64,000 bases of DNA from Stenotrophomonas sp. SY1 (lineage in GTDB: Bacteria > Pseudomonadota > Gammaproteobacteria > Xanthomonadales > Xanthomonadaceae): positions 2,151,543-2,215,542 of the forward strand of contig NZ_JAJOYR010000001.1 of NCBI RefSeq assembly GCF_021202945.1, given 5' to 3'. Of the stretch, positions 48,067-57,600 are shown piece by piece. Position 1 is the stretch's first letter, and every line of letters begins with the position of its first letter. Under the pieces are notes generated by a model. That model ran no database searches, was not told the origin of the DNA, and saw only the letters and a program-made list of their open reading frames with translations. The position numbers and the translations under genes are program-made.

Positions 48067-49047
48067 ATGAGCCAACTCACCGATGGCTTCGGTCGCAGCT
48101 TCCCCTACCTGCGCCTGTCGCTTACCGAGGCCTGCAATTTCCGGTGCAGCTACTGCCTTCCCGACGGCTACAAGGCCGACGGTCGGCCGCAGTTTCTTGC
48201 CGTGGATGAGATCGAGCGGCTCGTGCGTGCTTTCGCCACGCTGGGCATGCACAAGATCCGCCTGACCGGCGGCGAGCCCAGCCTGCGCAAGGATCTGGAC
48301 CAGATCATCGAAACCGTGGCGCGCGTTCCCGGCATCCGCAAGGTGGCCATCACCACCAATGGCTGCCTGCTGCCACGTCGCCTGCCGGGCTGGCACCGCG
48401 CAGGCCTGACCGCGCTGAACGTGAGCATGGACAGCCTGCAGCGCGACCGCTTCCATGCCATCACCGGCCACGACCGGCTGCCGGAAGTGCTGGAAGGCAT
48501 CGAGATGGCGCAGCAGCTGGGCCTGCAGTCGATCAAGCTCAACGCGGTGCTGCTGCGTGACCGCAACGATGACGAGCTGCCGCAGTGGATGGAATTCCTG
48601 CGCGAACGCCCGGTCAGCGTGCGCTTCATCGAGCTGATGCGCACCGGGGACAACCGTGAGTATTTCGAACGCCACCATCTGGATGCCGATGTGGTCATCG
48701 CGCAGCTCCAGGCCGCTGGCTGGCAGCAGCGCCCGCGCCTGGCCGATGCCGGCCCGGCACGCGAGTTCAGCCACCCGGACTACCGTGGCAGCGTGGGCAT
48801 CATCGCCCCGTACTCGCGTGACTTCTGCAAGGGCTGCAACCGCCTTCGGGTAACCGCGCGTGGTGATCTGCGCCTGTGTCTGTTTGGTGACTTCGGCATC
48901 GCGCTGCGCCCGCTGCTGCAATCGGAAGACGAACGCGATGCATTGCTGGCCCGCATCACCACCCAGCTTGGCCTGAAGGCGGCAGGGCATGGGTTGCATG
49001 AGGGCAATACCGGCATCACGCCGCATCTGGCTTCAATCGGGGGATGA
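48067..49047 (+). CDS. moaA: GTP 3',8-cyclase MoaA
   Basis: First step of molybdenum cofactor synthesis: radical-SAM conversion of GTP to 3',8-cyclo-7,8-dihydro-GTP. 326 aa. The N-terminal cluster motif is CNFRCSYC (CxxxCxxC) in SLTEACNFRCSYCLPDG, followed by RLTGGEPSLRKDL. The C-terminal second cluster lies in DFCKGCNRLRVTARGDLRLC. The usual C-terminal GG is present (SIGG). ATG 48067 follows AGGAGGTGG; an upstream in-frame ATG at 48043 is less likely. moaCB starts inside its stop codon. Confidence 0.96.
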   Translation: MSQLTDGFGRSFPYLRLSLTEACNFRCSYCLPDGYKADGRPQFLAVDEIERLVRAFATLGMHKIRLTGGEPSLRKDLDQIIETVARVPGIRKVAITTNGCLLPRRLPGWHRAGLTALNVSMDSLQRDRFHAITGHDRLPEVLEGIEMAQQLGLQSIKLNAVLLRDRNDDELPQWMEFLRERPVSVRFIELMRTGDNREYFERHHLDADVVIAQLQAAGWQQRPRLADAGPAREFSHPDYRGSVGIIAPYSRDFCKGCNRLRVTARGDLRLCLFGDFGIALRPLLQSEDERDALLARITTQLGLKAAGHGLHEGNTGITPHLASIGG

Positions 49048-50054
49048 ACGAAACAATGAGTGGTGAGATGACTGCGGCCTTCCATATGGCCGATGTACGC
49101 AACAAGCGCATCACCCGCCGCCGCGCGGTGGCCGTTGGCGAACTGCTGGCCGGCCCGGTGGCGTATCCGCTGATCGTCGAACGCCGCCTGCCCAAGGGCG
49201 ATGCGATGGTGATGGCGGAAATTGCCGGCCTGCAGGGCGCCAAGATGGCCTCGGCGCTGATGCCCTTGTGCCACCCGCTGGCGCTGGAGCTGGTACGCGT
49301 CTACTGCGAGCCGGTGCCGGAGCGGCTGGCCATCCGCGTGTGGTGCGAATGCGCCAGCGAGGCGCGTACCGGCGTGGAGATGGAAGCGCTGGCCGGCATC
49401 AATGCAGCGTTGCTGACCCTGTACGACCTGAGCAAGCCGGTTGAACCGGCACTGGAAATCAGCGGTATCCGCCTGTTGTTCAAGGAGGGCGGCAAGAGCG
49501 GCTTGTGGCTGCACCCGCAGGGCATGAACGATGCCGAGCGCGAACGCTTCCAGCCCCGCGCGCCGAAAGGCCTGCAAGGGGCACGCTGTGCGGTGGTCAC
49601 GCTCAGCGACCGCGCCAGCCGTGGCGAGTACGCCGATGAATCCGGCCCGCGCCTGGCGCAGGGCCTGCGTGCACAGGGCGGTGAGGTGGTGAGCGAGCTG
49701 GTGCTGGCCGATGGCATCGAGCCGTTGGCCACGCAGCTGCGTTCGCTGGCCACCAATGGCATACGCCTGTGCCTGTGTACCGGCGGCACCGGGCTTGGCC
49801 CGCGCGATCTTGCGCCCGAAGCGCTGCAATCACTGGGCGGGCGACGCGTGGATGGGCTGGCGCAGATGCTGCGTTCGCTCAGCGCGCAGCACACGCAGAT
49901 GGCCTGGCTCAGTCGCGCCGAGGTGGTGCAGCTGGGCGACATGCTGATATTCGCGCTGCCGGGCAGCCCGCGTGCAGCGGCGCAATGCCTGGATATCCTG
50001 GCGCCGGTGCTGGGCCACGCACTGGCAATGATCGATGGCGGTGGCCACGCATGA
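49044..50054 (+). CDS. moaCB: Fused cyclic pyranopterin monophosphate synthase MoaC / MoaB-MogA domain
   Basis: 336 aa in two modules. Residues 1-155 are MoaC, which with MoaA makes cPMP: MADVRNKRITRRRAVAVGEL, LMPLCHPLALELVRV, TGVEMEALAGINAALLTLYD, LSKPVEPALEISGIRLL. Residues about 178-335 are a MoaB/MogA domain that adenylates molybdopterin: VVTLSDRASRGEYADESGP, CTGGTGLGPRDLAPEA and FALPGSPRAAAQCLD. MoaC lysines and the MPT-binding GGTG motif are present, so both halves look active. It overlaps moaA and moeA by 4 bases each. Confidence 0.94.
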   Translation: MNETMSGEMTAAFHMADVRNKRITRRRAVAVGELLAGPVAYPLIVERRLPKGDAMVMAEIAGLQGAKMASALMPLCHPLALELVRVYCEPVPERLAIRVWCECASEARTGVEMEALAGINAALLTLYDLSKPVEPALEISGIRLLFKEGGKSGLWLHPQGMNDAERERFQPRAPKGLQGARCAVVTLSDRASRGEYADESGPRLAQGLRAQGGEVVSELVLADGIEPLATQLRSLATNGIRLCLCTGGTGLGPRDLAPEALQSLGGRRVDGLAQMLRSLSAQHTQMAWLSRAEVVQLGDMLIFALPGSPRAAAQCLDILAPVLGHALAMIDGGGHA

Positions 50055-51307
50055 TCAGCTACGAGCAGGCGTTGCAACAGTTGCTGGCCGCCGCGTCCGC
50101 GTTGCCGAGTGAAGAAGTGCCGGTGACGCAGGCGGCCGGGCGCATCCTGGCTGCCGACGTGGTCAGCCCACAGGCATTGCCGCCCTTCGACAATTCGGCG
50201 ATGGACGGCTTTGCGCTATGCGCGCAGGGCCAGATGATCGGCGCGGGCAGCACTTTCGAAGTCGTCGGCTGGCAGGCAGCAGGCGACCAGGCTGCGGAAG
50301 CCGGGCTGGGTGCCTGGGAAATCATGACCGGCGCACGCATGCCCGGCGGACTGGACAGCGTGGTACCGGTGGAGCAGGTGGAAGTACTGGATGTGCAGGC
50401 CGGGCGGCCGCAGCGGGTGCGCCTGCGGCAGGCGGTCAAGCCCGGCCAGCATGTGCGGTTGCGCGGACAGGACGTGGATCAGGATGAAACCGTGCTGACG
50501 GCGGGCACCACGCTGGATCTCAATGCCTTGACGCTGCTGCATGCGGTCGGTGTTGCCACGGTCCGCGTGCGTCAGACACCAGCGGTCGCGGTGATCACCA
50601 CCGGCAAGGAACTGGTTGCCGATGCGGGCCAGGCGCTGCATTCCGGACAGATCCGTGACAGCAACCGGCCGTACTTGGTCGGCCGGATGCAGGCCGCCGG
50701 TGCCAACGTCGTGTGGCAGGGCATGGTCGGCGATGACGTGGCTGCGTTCGATGCCACGCTGGATGCCGCATTGGCCGCTGGCGCGCGGGTGCTTGTGAGC
50801 ACCGGTGCGGTGTCACAGGGGCGTTATGACTTCATTCCCGATGCGCTGCGCGCACGCGGTGCGGAAATCATCTTCCACAAGGTCGCCATCCGACCGGGCA
50901 AGCCGCTGCTGTTCGCGCGGCTGGCCGATGGCGCGTTGTATTTCGGCCTGCCGGGCAATCCCATTTCCGCCGCCGTTGGCCAGCGCTTCTTCGTCGAGCC
51001 GGTGTTGCGGCGCCTGCTTGCCATGAACGACGAACTACCGTTGCAGTTGCCGCTGCAGGCGGCCATGCGCAAACCGCCTGGCCTGCGCATGCACGCGCGT
51101 GCGCGCATCGAACTGGATGCGCAGGGGCAACTGAGTGCATGCGTTCTGGCCGGGCAGGAATCCTTTCGCTTGAAGACCACACTGCAGGCCAATGCCTGGG
51201 TGGTGGTGGACGATGCACGCGAGCAGGCTGATGCCGGCGAATGCGTGCAGGTTTACGGTTGGGGCCACCGCGATCCGCTGCGGGTGGCCACTCAGGAGCT
51301 GACATGA
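50051..51307 (+). CDS. moeA: Molybdopterin molybdenumtransferase MoeA
   Basis: Inserts molybdate into adenylated molybdopterin. 418 aa. Motifs: LPPFDNSAMDGFALCAQGQM near 39-58, VVPVEQVEV, VRLRGQDVDQDETVL, VAVITTGKELV, a MogA-like domain with STGAVSQGRYDFIPDAL (the usual TGGVSVG is changed) and GLPGNPISAAVGQRFFVEPV. ATG 50051 overlaps the stop of moaCB, and the moaD ATG overlaps its own stop. Confidence 0.95.
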   Translation: MISYEQALQQLLAAASALPSEEVPVTQAAGRILAADVVSPQALPPFDNSAMDGFALCAQGQMIGAGSTFEVVGWQAAGDQAAEAGLGAWEIMTGARMPGGLDSVVPVEQVEVLDVQAGRPQRVRLRQAVKPGQHVRLRGQDVDQDETVLTAGTTLDLNALTLLHAVGVATVRVRQTPAVAVITTGKELVADAGQALHSGQIRDSNRPYLVGRMQAAGANVVWQGMVGDDVAAFDATLDAALAAGARVLVSTGAVSQGRYDFIPDALRARGAEIIFHKVAIRPGKPLLFARLADGALYFGLPGNPISAAVGQRFFVEPVLRRLLAMNDELPLQLPLQAAMRKPPGLRMHARARIELDAQGQLSACVLAGQESFRLKTTLQANAWVVVDDAREQADAGECVQVYGWGHRDPLRVATQELT

Positions 51308-51564
51308 AACAGATACACGTCCAGTTGTTCGGTGCGTTCTCCGAACTCGAACCCGGGCGCGAGATAGTCGTTCAAGTGGCCGGTGAACACGTGGCAGACC
51401 TGCGCAGCGCATTGCGTGAACTGCTGGCCGAGCGCTGGCCGCAATTCCGCGCCGGTCTGCTGGATTACTCGGCCTTTGCCGACGAACAGCGCGTGCTGCG
51501 CGATCACGAGCGTCTGCCCGAAGGCGGGCAGGTGGCGATCCTGCCGCCGGTCAGTGGAGGTTGA
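51304..51564 (+). CDS. moaD: Molybdopterin synthase small subunit MoaD
   Basis: Ubiquitin-like sulfur carrier. Its C-terminal Gly-Gly is thiocarboxylated and donates sulfur to cPMP with MoaE. 86 aa; begins MKQIHVQLFGAFSELEPGRE and ends with the required GG in AILPPVSGG. ATG 51304 overlaps the moeA stop. moaE starts 3 bases later. Confidence 0.95.
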   Translation: MKQIHVQLFGAFSELEPGREIVVQVAGEHVADLRSALRELLAERWPQFRAGLLDYSAFADEQRVLRDHERLPEGGQVAILPPVSGG

Positions 51565-51566
51565 GC

Positions 51567-52067
51567 ATGAGCGGACAACACGAATGGAAAGTGGTCGAAC
51601 GCAGTGATGCGGCCATCGATCCGGTGGAAGGGATTGAATTCGTCTCTGACCCCGGTTTTGGCGGCATCGACGTATTCATCGGCAAGGTGCGCGACCTCAA
51701 CCAGGGCCGCCCGGTGCTGGGCATCAGCTACGACCTGTTCCAGCCGCTGGTGCTCAACGAATTCCAGCGCATGATCGCCGAGATCGAAGCCGAGTTCGGC
51801 CCCCGCCTAAAGCTCTACGTCGCCCATGCCAAGGGCCGCCTTGCGGTTGGCGACGTGGCCGTGGTGGTCGCCGCCGGCAGCCCACACCGCGATGAAGCCT
51901 TCCGCGCCTGCCGGCAACTGATCGAAGGGGTAAAGCACCGCTCGCCGATCTGGAAGCAGGAGCATTACCAGGACGGCGACAGCGAATGGAGTGAAGGCTG
52001 CACCTTGTGTCATCCACACAGCGATGAGGCAGGTACCGAACATGCCCATGGCCACGCCCACGGTTGA
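51567..52067 (+). CDS. moaE: Molybdopterin synthase catalytic subunit MoaE with His-rich tail
   Basis: Forms the dithiolene of molybdopterin together with MoaD. 166 aa. FGGIDVFIGKVRDLNQGRPV, YVAHAKGRLAVGDVAVVVAA, GSPHRDEAFRACRQLIEGVK and SPIWKQEHYQDGDSEWSEG give the complete core, including the catalytic Lys pair. A tail TLCHPHSDEAGTEHAHGHAH follows the domain, rich in His and Asp/Glu with one Cys, as in metal-binding extensions. ATG 51567 is preferred to a TTG two codons upstream. mobA begins within its 3' end. Confidence 0.94.
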   Translation: MSGQHEWKVVERSDAAIDPVEGIEFVSDPGFGGIDVFIGKVRDLNQGRPVLGISYDLFQPLVLNEFQRMIAEIEAEFGPRLKLYVAHAKGRLAVGDVAVVVAAGSPHRDEAFRACRQLIEGVKHRSPIWKQEHYQDGDSEWSEGCTLCHPHSDEAGTEHAHGHAHG

Positions 52068-52614
52068 GTGCGGCACGACCGCCGGCATCGTGCTGGCCGG
52101 TGGCCTGTCCAGCCGGATGGGCCGCGACAAGGCGCAACTGCCCTGGCAGGGGCGCACCCTGCTGACTCACATGCGGGCACTGCTGGCCAGTGCCGGCGCC
52201 GATCCGGTCAGGATCAGCGGCAATCACCCCGACATGGGCGGGGTGCCGGACCTGGTGCCCCGCTGCGGCCCGCTGGGCGGCCTGTACAGCGTGGTGACCA
52301 CGCTCGAAGACGGCCCAGCCTGGGTCGTGCCGGTGGATATGCCCTATCTGGACGTACACCTGTTGTGGCAGCTGCGCGCCGCCACCAGCGCGACATGCAC
52401 GGTGTTTGCCGAGTACCCGTTGCCGATGCTGCTGCACATCAATCCCTTCAGCCGTCAGTTACTGGCCGAGATGCTGGCCGACCCGTACGGGCCGCGCTCG
52501 CTGCGCAGCCTGCAACGGCGGCTGGGTGCGGTCGAACTGGCCTTGCCGGCCGATGCCGCTGCCTGCCTGTTCAACTGCAACACCCCCGAGCAATGGAAGG
52601 AAATTGCCAGATGA
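52042..52614 (+). CDS. mobA: Molybdenum cofactor guanylyltransferase MobA
   Basis: Attaches GMP to the cofactor, giving bis-MGD, the form used by NarG. 190 aa. The nucleotide-binding motif is GIVLAGGLSSRMGRDKAQLP (about 14-33), followed by RCGPLGGLYSVVTTLED and VPVDMPYLDVHLLWQL with its metal-binding Asp. It overlaps moaE by 26 bases; a second ATG two codons later is possible. The next gene overlaps by 4 bases. Confidence 0.93.
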   Translation: MPMATPTVECGTTAGIVLAGGLSSRMGRDKAQLPWQGRTLLTHMRALLASAGADPVRISGNHPDMGGVPDLVPRCGPLGGLYSVVTTLEDGPAWVVPVDMPYLDVHLLWQLRAATSATCTVFAEYPLPMLLHINPFSRQLLAEMLADPYGPRSLRSLQRRLGAVELALPADAAACLFNCNTPEQWKEIAR

Positions 52615-52982
52615 AGATCCAGATCCAGGATCAGTCGTTGCGCGTGCGGCTGGACGAAAGCGAACTGGCCAGGCTGCTGGACGGGCAACCGGTGCAGAAC
52701 CAGACCCGGCTGGTCGGGCAGGGCATCTGGTCGCAGACGGTGCAGCTGAATGAGCAGGCGTTGCCGCAGGTCTGCGGTTCGGCCGAAGCGCTGCTGCTGA
52801 CCCTGCCGCGCGATGCGGTGACCGCGCTGTCGGCGCGCCTTCCGTGTCGCGATGGCCTGGGCTGGGAACTGGCTGCGGCTGACGAGGTACTGCGCCTGCA
52901 ACTGGACGTGGATGTACGCGACAGCGTGCGTCAGCGCGGCGTGCAACGTCGTACTGACGCGACCGTCACGCCAACGGGCTGA
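52611..52982 (+). CDS. Hypothetical protein closing the molybdenum cofactor operon
   Basis: 123 aa with MKIQIQDQSLRVRLDESELA, LLDGQPVQNQTRL, ALLLTLPRDAVTALSAR and a beta-rich end (EVLRLQLDVDVRDSVRQRG). No family identified with certainty. The ATGA overlap with mobA implies translational coupling, so a role linked to the cofactor or its delivery is plausible. No signal peptide or membrane helix. Confidence 0.78.
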   Translation: MKIQIQDQSLRVRLDESELARLLDGQPVQNQTRLVGQGIWSQTVQLNEQALPQVCGSAEALLLTLPRDAVTALSARLPCRDGLGWELAAADEVLRLQLDVDVRDSVRQRGVQRRTDATVTPTG

Positions 52983-53018
52983 CATTTGTCAGGAACACCG
53001 TTTGAAATGCCTCTCGCT

Positions 53019-53032
53019 TGATCCAGATCAAC
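53019..53032 (+). promoter_or_regulatory. FNR-family binding site upstream of the nar operon
   Basis: TTGATCCAGATCAA is a perfect match to the FNR consensus TTGAT-N4-ATCAA. If it is centred at -41.5, transcription would start near 53067, and CCTAAT/TAATTG at about 53054-53061 sits at the -10 position. This fits a class II FNR-activated promoter for narK and the genes after it. Confidence 0.88.
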
Positions 53033-53126
53033 TCCGCCGTACGCATCACTTGGCCTAATTGGCCCACGACGGCGGAGCACAACTTGAAGCTGTAGCCCGT
53101 CGTCATTCCACAGCCTGGAGCCATGC

Positions 53127-54542
53127 ATGACTGCCGGTAGCGATGTTGCAAAGAAGGGGAGCGCTCCTGGGCGCGTGATTACCGACTGGAAGCCCGATGA
53201 TGCGGGTTACTGGGAGCGCACCGGTCACCGGGTCGCCACACGCAACCTGGTGATTTCGATCCCGGCGTTGATGTTGGCGTTCTGTGTCTGGGTGATGTTC
53301 TCGGCGGTATCGATCAGCCTGCCCAAGATCGGCTTCAACTTCACCACCGATCAACTGTTCTGGCTGGTGGCATTGCCCAGCCTGTCAGGCGCCACGTTCC
53401 GCATCTTCTACTCGTTCGTGATTCCGATCTTCGGTGGGCGCCGCTGGACGGCACTGTCCACCGCCTCGCTGCTGCTGCCCACGATCTGGCTGGGCTTTGC
53501 GGTGCAGGACCCGACCACGCCGTTCTGGGTGTTTGTCTGCATCGCGATCCTGTGCGGCTTCGGTGGGGCGAACTTCTCCTCCTCGATGTCCAACATCTCC
53601 TTCTTCTATCCCAAGCAGCGCCAAGGCATGGCGCTGGGTTTGAATGCGGGCCTGGGCAACGTGGGCGTTTCGGTATCGCAGCTGGTGATCCCGCTGGTGA
53701 TCACGGTGGGGTTGTTCGGCAGCCTGGGCGGCGCGCCGCAGCCGATCGTCGAAGGCGGCGGGCAGATGTTCCTGCAGAACGCCGGGTTCATCTGGGTGCC
53801 AGCCATCGCCATCGTCGCCGTGGCGGCCTGGTTCGGCATGAACGACCTGACCAGTGCGCGTTCCTCGTTCTCCGAACAGGCCATCATTTTCCGCCGCAAG
53901 CACAACTGGCTGATGTGCTGGTTGTACATCGGTACGTTTGGTTCCTACATCGGCTTTTCGGCCGGTTTCCCGATGCTGGTCAAGAGCCAGTTCCCGGATG
54001 TGAACCCGATGACCTACGCCTTCATCGGCCCGCTGCTGGGCGCGCTGATGCGCTCGGTGGGCGGCAGCCTGGCCGACAAGTGGGGCGGGGCACGGCTGAC
54101 GTTCTGGGTGTTCGCGCTGATGATCGCCGCCGTGTTCGCCGTGCTGCACTTCCTGCCGAGCAATGGCACGGGCGGCAACTTCTTCGGCTTCCTGATCTCG
54201 TTCATGGCGCTGTTCGTGCTCAGTGGCATCGGCAACGGCACCACGTTCCGGATGATCCCGGTGATCTTCCGTACGCTGCATGAGCGCCTGTCGGCCAATG
54301 CCAACGCCGAAGGCAAGTCCGCCGCCGCCCACCAGGCCAGCATCGAGTCGGCCGCCGTGGTCGGTTTCTCCGGTGCCATCGGTGCCTACGGCGGTTTCTT
54401 CATTCCCAAGAGCTACGGCTCTTCCATCACCTTGACCGGCAGCCCCGACATGGCGCTGTACGGATTCATTGCGTTCTATCTCACCTGCCTGGTCGTGACC
54501 TGGTGGTGGTACTACCGGCGCGGGGCCGAAACCCCCTGCTGA
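53127..54542 (+). CDS. narK: Nitrate/nitrite transporter NarK (E. coli NarK type)
   Basis: Twelve-helix major facilitator protein moving nitrate in and nitrite out across the inner membrane. 471 aa, very similar in pattern to E. coli NarK: VITDWKPDDAGYWERTGHRV at the N-terminus, GFNFTTDQLFWLVALPSLSG with substrate Arg92, FGGANFSSSMSNISFFYPKQ, the second substrate Arg309 in GALMRSVGG, and GFSGAIGAYGGFFIPKSYGS. It lies downstream of an FNR box and 73 bases before narG, so it starts the respiratory operon. Confidence 0.95.
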   Translation: MTAGSDVAKKGSAPGRVITDWKPDDAGYWERTGHRVATRNLVISIPALMLAFCVWVMFSAVSISLPKIGFNFTTDQLFWLVALPSLSGATFRIFYSFVIPIFGGRRWTALSTASLLLPTIWLGFAVQDPTTPFWVFVCIAILCGFGGANFSSSMSNISFFYPKQRQGMALGLNAGLGNVGVSVSQLVIPLVITVGLFGSLGGAPQPIVEGGGQMFLQNAGFIWVPAIAIVAVAAWFGMNDLTSARSSFSEQAIIFRRKHNWLMCWLYIGTFGSYIGFSAGFPMLVKSQFPDVNPMTYAFIGPLLGALMRSVGGSLADKWGGARLTFWVFALMIAAVFAVLHFLPSNGTGGNFFGFLISFMALFVLSGIGNGTTFRMIPVIFRTLHERLSANANAEGKSAAAHQASIESAAVVGFSGAIGAYGGFFIPKSYGSSITLTGSPDMALYGFIAFYLTCLVVTWWWYYRRGAETPC

Positions 54543-54615
54543 GCAGACAACGCAGTGCACCGCAGCCAATGACACACACAGCCACGATGCAGAAGTTCGC
54601 GAAGGGAGATTCACA

Positions 54616-57600
54616 ATGAGCTATTTCCTGGATCGCTTGCAGTTTTTCAAGCGTGACCCACAACCCTTTGCCGATGGCCACGGGTTCACCAAAAGCGAAG
54701 GCAGGGACTGGGAAAACAGTTACCGCGCCCGCTGGCAATACGACAAGATCGTACGTTCCACCCACGGCGTGAACTGCACCGGCTCATGCAGCTGGAAGAT
54801 CTACGTCAAGAACGGGCTGGTCACCTGGGAAACCCAGCAGACCGACTACCCGCGCACCCGCCCGGATCTGCCCAACCACGAACCTCGGGGTTGTCCGCGC
54901 GGTGCCAGCTACTCCTGGTACCTGTACAGCGCCAACCGGCTGAAGTACCCGCTGATCCGCGGCACCTTGGTACGCATGTGGCGGCAGGCACGCAAGACGA
55001 TGGCGCCGGTCGATGCCTGGGCCAGCATTGTCGAGAGCCCGGAGAAGTCGCGCGAGTACAAGCGTCGTCGCGGCATGGGCGGGTTCGTGCGTTTGTCCTG
55101 GGACGAGGCCAACGAGATCATCGCCGCCTCCAACCTGTACACCACCAAGCAGTACGGCCCGGACCGGGTGATCGGCTTCTCGCCGATCCCGGCCATGTCG
55201 ATGGTGTCCTACGCCGCCGGTGCGCGTTACCTGTCACTGCTCGGTGGCGCCTGCCTGTCGTTCTACGACTGGTACTGCGATCTGCCGCCGGCTTCGCCGC
55301 AGATCTGGGGCGAACAGACCGACGTGCCGGAATCGGCCGACTGGTACAACAGCCGCTACATCATCGCCTGGGGCTCGAACGTGCCGCAGACGCGTACGCC
55401 CGATGCGCACTTCTTCACCGAAGCCCGCTACAACGGCACCAAGACCGTTGCCGTGTGCCCGGACTATTCGGAGCTGGCCAAGCTCACCGACCACTGGCTG
55501 CATCCCAAGCAGGGCACCGACGCGGCGCTGGCCTTCGCCTTCGGCCATGTGATCCTGCGCGAGTTCCATGTCGACAAGCCGTCGCAGTACTTCCAGGACT
55601 ACTGCCGCCAGTACTCGGACATGCCGATGCTGGTGCGCATCGAGAAGCGTCCGGACGGGCGCCTGGTGCCCGGCCGTTTCCTGCGCGCCAGCGAACTGGG
55701 CGGGCTGGGCGAGGCCAACAACCCCGAATGGAAGACGCTGGCCTTTGACGAGAACACCGGTGACATCACCGTGCCCAACGGTTCCATCGGCTTCCGCTGG
55801 GGCGAGAAGGGCAAGTGGAACATCGAGGAAAAGGCCAGCGATGGCCACGACACACGCCTGCGCCTGAGCCTGGCCGATGGCCACGACAGCATCGAAGGGG
55901 TGAGTTTCCCGTACTTCGGTGGCGTGGAGAGCGAAGGCTGGACCGCCGCGCCGGTGGACGATGTGCTGGAGCGCAACATCCCGGTGCGCCGCCTGCAACT
56001 GGCCGATGAGGGCGAGACGATGGTCGCCACCGTCTACGACCTGCTGCTGGCCCAGTACGGCGTTGACCGTGGCTTTGGCGGCGCCAACGTGGCCGCCAGC
56101 TTCGATGCCGACGTGCCGGGCACCCCGGCGTGGCAGGAACGCATCACCGGCGTGCCGCGTGCCGAGGTGATCGAGATCGCCCGCGAGTTCGCGCGCACCG
56201 CTGACAAGACGCATGGCCGCAGCATGATCATCGTCGGCGCCGGCATGAACCACTGGTTCCACAACGACATGAACTACCGCGGCCTGATCAACATGCTGGT
56301 CATGTGCGGCTGCGTAGGCCAGACCGGTGGTGGCTGGGCGCATTACGTGGGGCAGGAGAAACTGCGTCCGCAGACCGGCTGGCAGCCGCTTGCGTTCGGC
56401 CTGGACTGGAGCCGCCCGCCGCGTCAGATGAACGGCACCTCGTTCTTCTACTTCAACACCGGGCAGTGGCGTTACGAAAAGCTGCAGGTGGATGAACTGC
56501 TGTCGCCGCTGGCCGATGCCAGCAAGTACAGCGGCAGCCTGGCCGACCTCAACCTGCGTGCTGTGCGCATGGGCTGGTTGCCGTGCGCGCCGCAGCTGGA
56601 CCGCAATCCGCTGCAACTGGTGCGCGAGGCCGAACAGGCCGGCGTCGCCCCGGCCGACTACGCGCTGGGCAAGTTCAAGGATGGTTCGCTGGACTTCGCC
56701 TTCGCCGACCCGGATGCAAAGCAGAACCACCCGCGCATGATGTTCATCTGGCGCTCCAACCTGCTCGGTTCCTCGGGCAAGGGCCACGAATACATGCTGC
56801 GTCACCTGCTGGGCACGCGCCACGGCCTGCAGGGCAAGGACCTGGGCGAGATGGGCGCGATCAAGCCCGAGGAAGTGAAGTGGCACGATGAAGCACCGGA
56901 AGGCAAGCTCGACCTGCTGGTCACGCTCGACTTCCGCATGTGCACCACCGCGCTGTACTCGGACATCGTGCTGCCCACCGCGACCTGGTACGAAAAGGAC
57001 GATCTCAACACCTCGGACATGCACCCGTTCATCCACCCGCTGTCCAAGGCGGTGGATCCGGCATGGGAGTCGCGCAGCGACTGGGAAATCTTCAAGGGCG
57101 TGGCACGGACCCTCAGCGACATGGCCCCGGGCGTGCTGGGCGTGGAGAAGGACCTTGTGCTGGTGCCGACGCTGCACGACACCCCCAACGAACTGGGCAT
57201 GCCGTTTGGCGTGACCGACTGGAAGAAGGGGCAGTGCGAGGCGATTCCCGGCCAGACCATGCCGACGATGGCGGTGGTCGAACGCGACTATCCCAACCTG
57301 TACCGCAAGTTCACCTCGCTGGGCCCGCTGCTGGACAAGCTGGGCAATGGCGGCAAGGGCATGAGCTGGGATACCAAGCACGAGGTGGAATTCCTCGGCA
57401 AGCTCAACCACACCGTGCGCGACGTTGGCGTCAGCCAGGGCCGGCCGGCCATCGACACGGCCATTGATGCCTGCGAAGTCATCCTGCACCTGGCACCGGA
57501 AACCAATGGCCACGTTGCGGTCAAGGCGTGGGAATCACTGGGCACCTTCACCGGGCGCGAGCACACGCATCTGGCGGTGGGCAAGGAGCACGAAGCCATC

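Noticed and set aside
55234-57513. A 759-codon open frame antisense to narG
   Set aside because: Antisense shadow of narG without recognisable domains.
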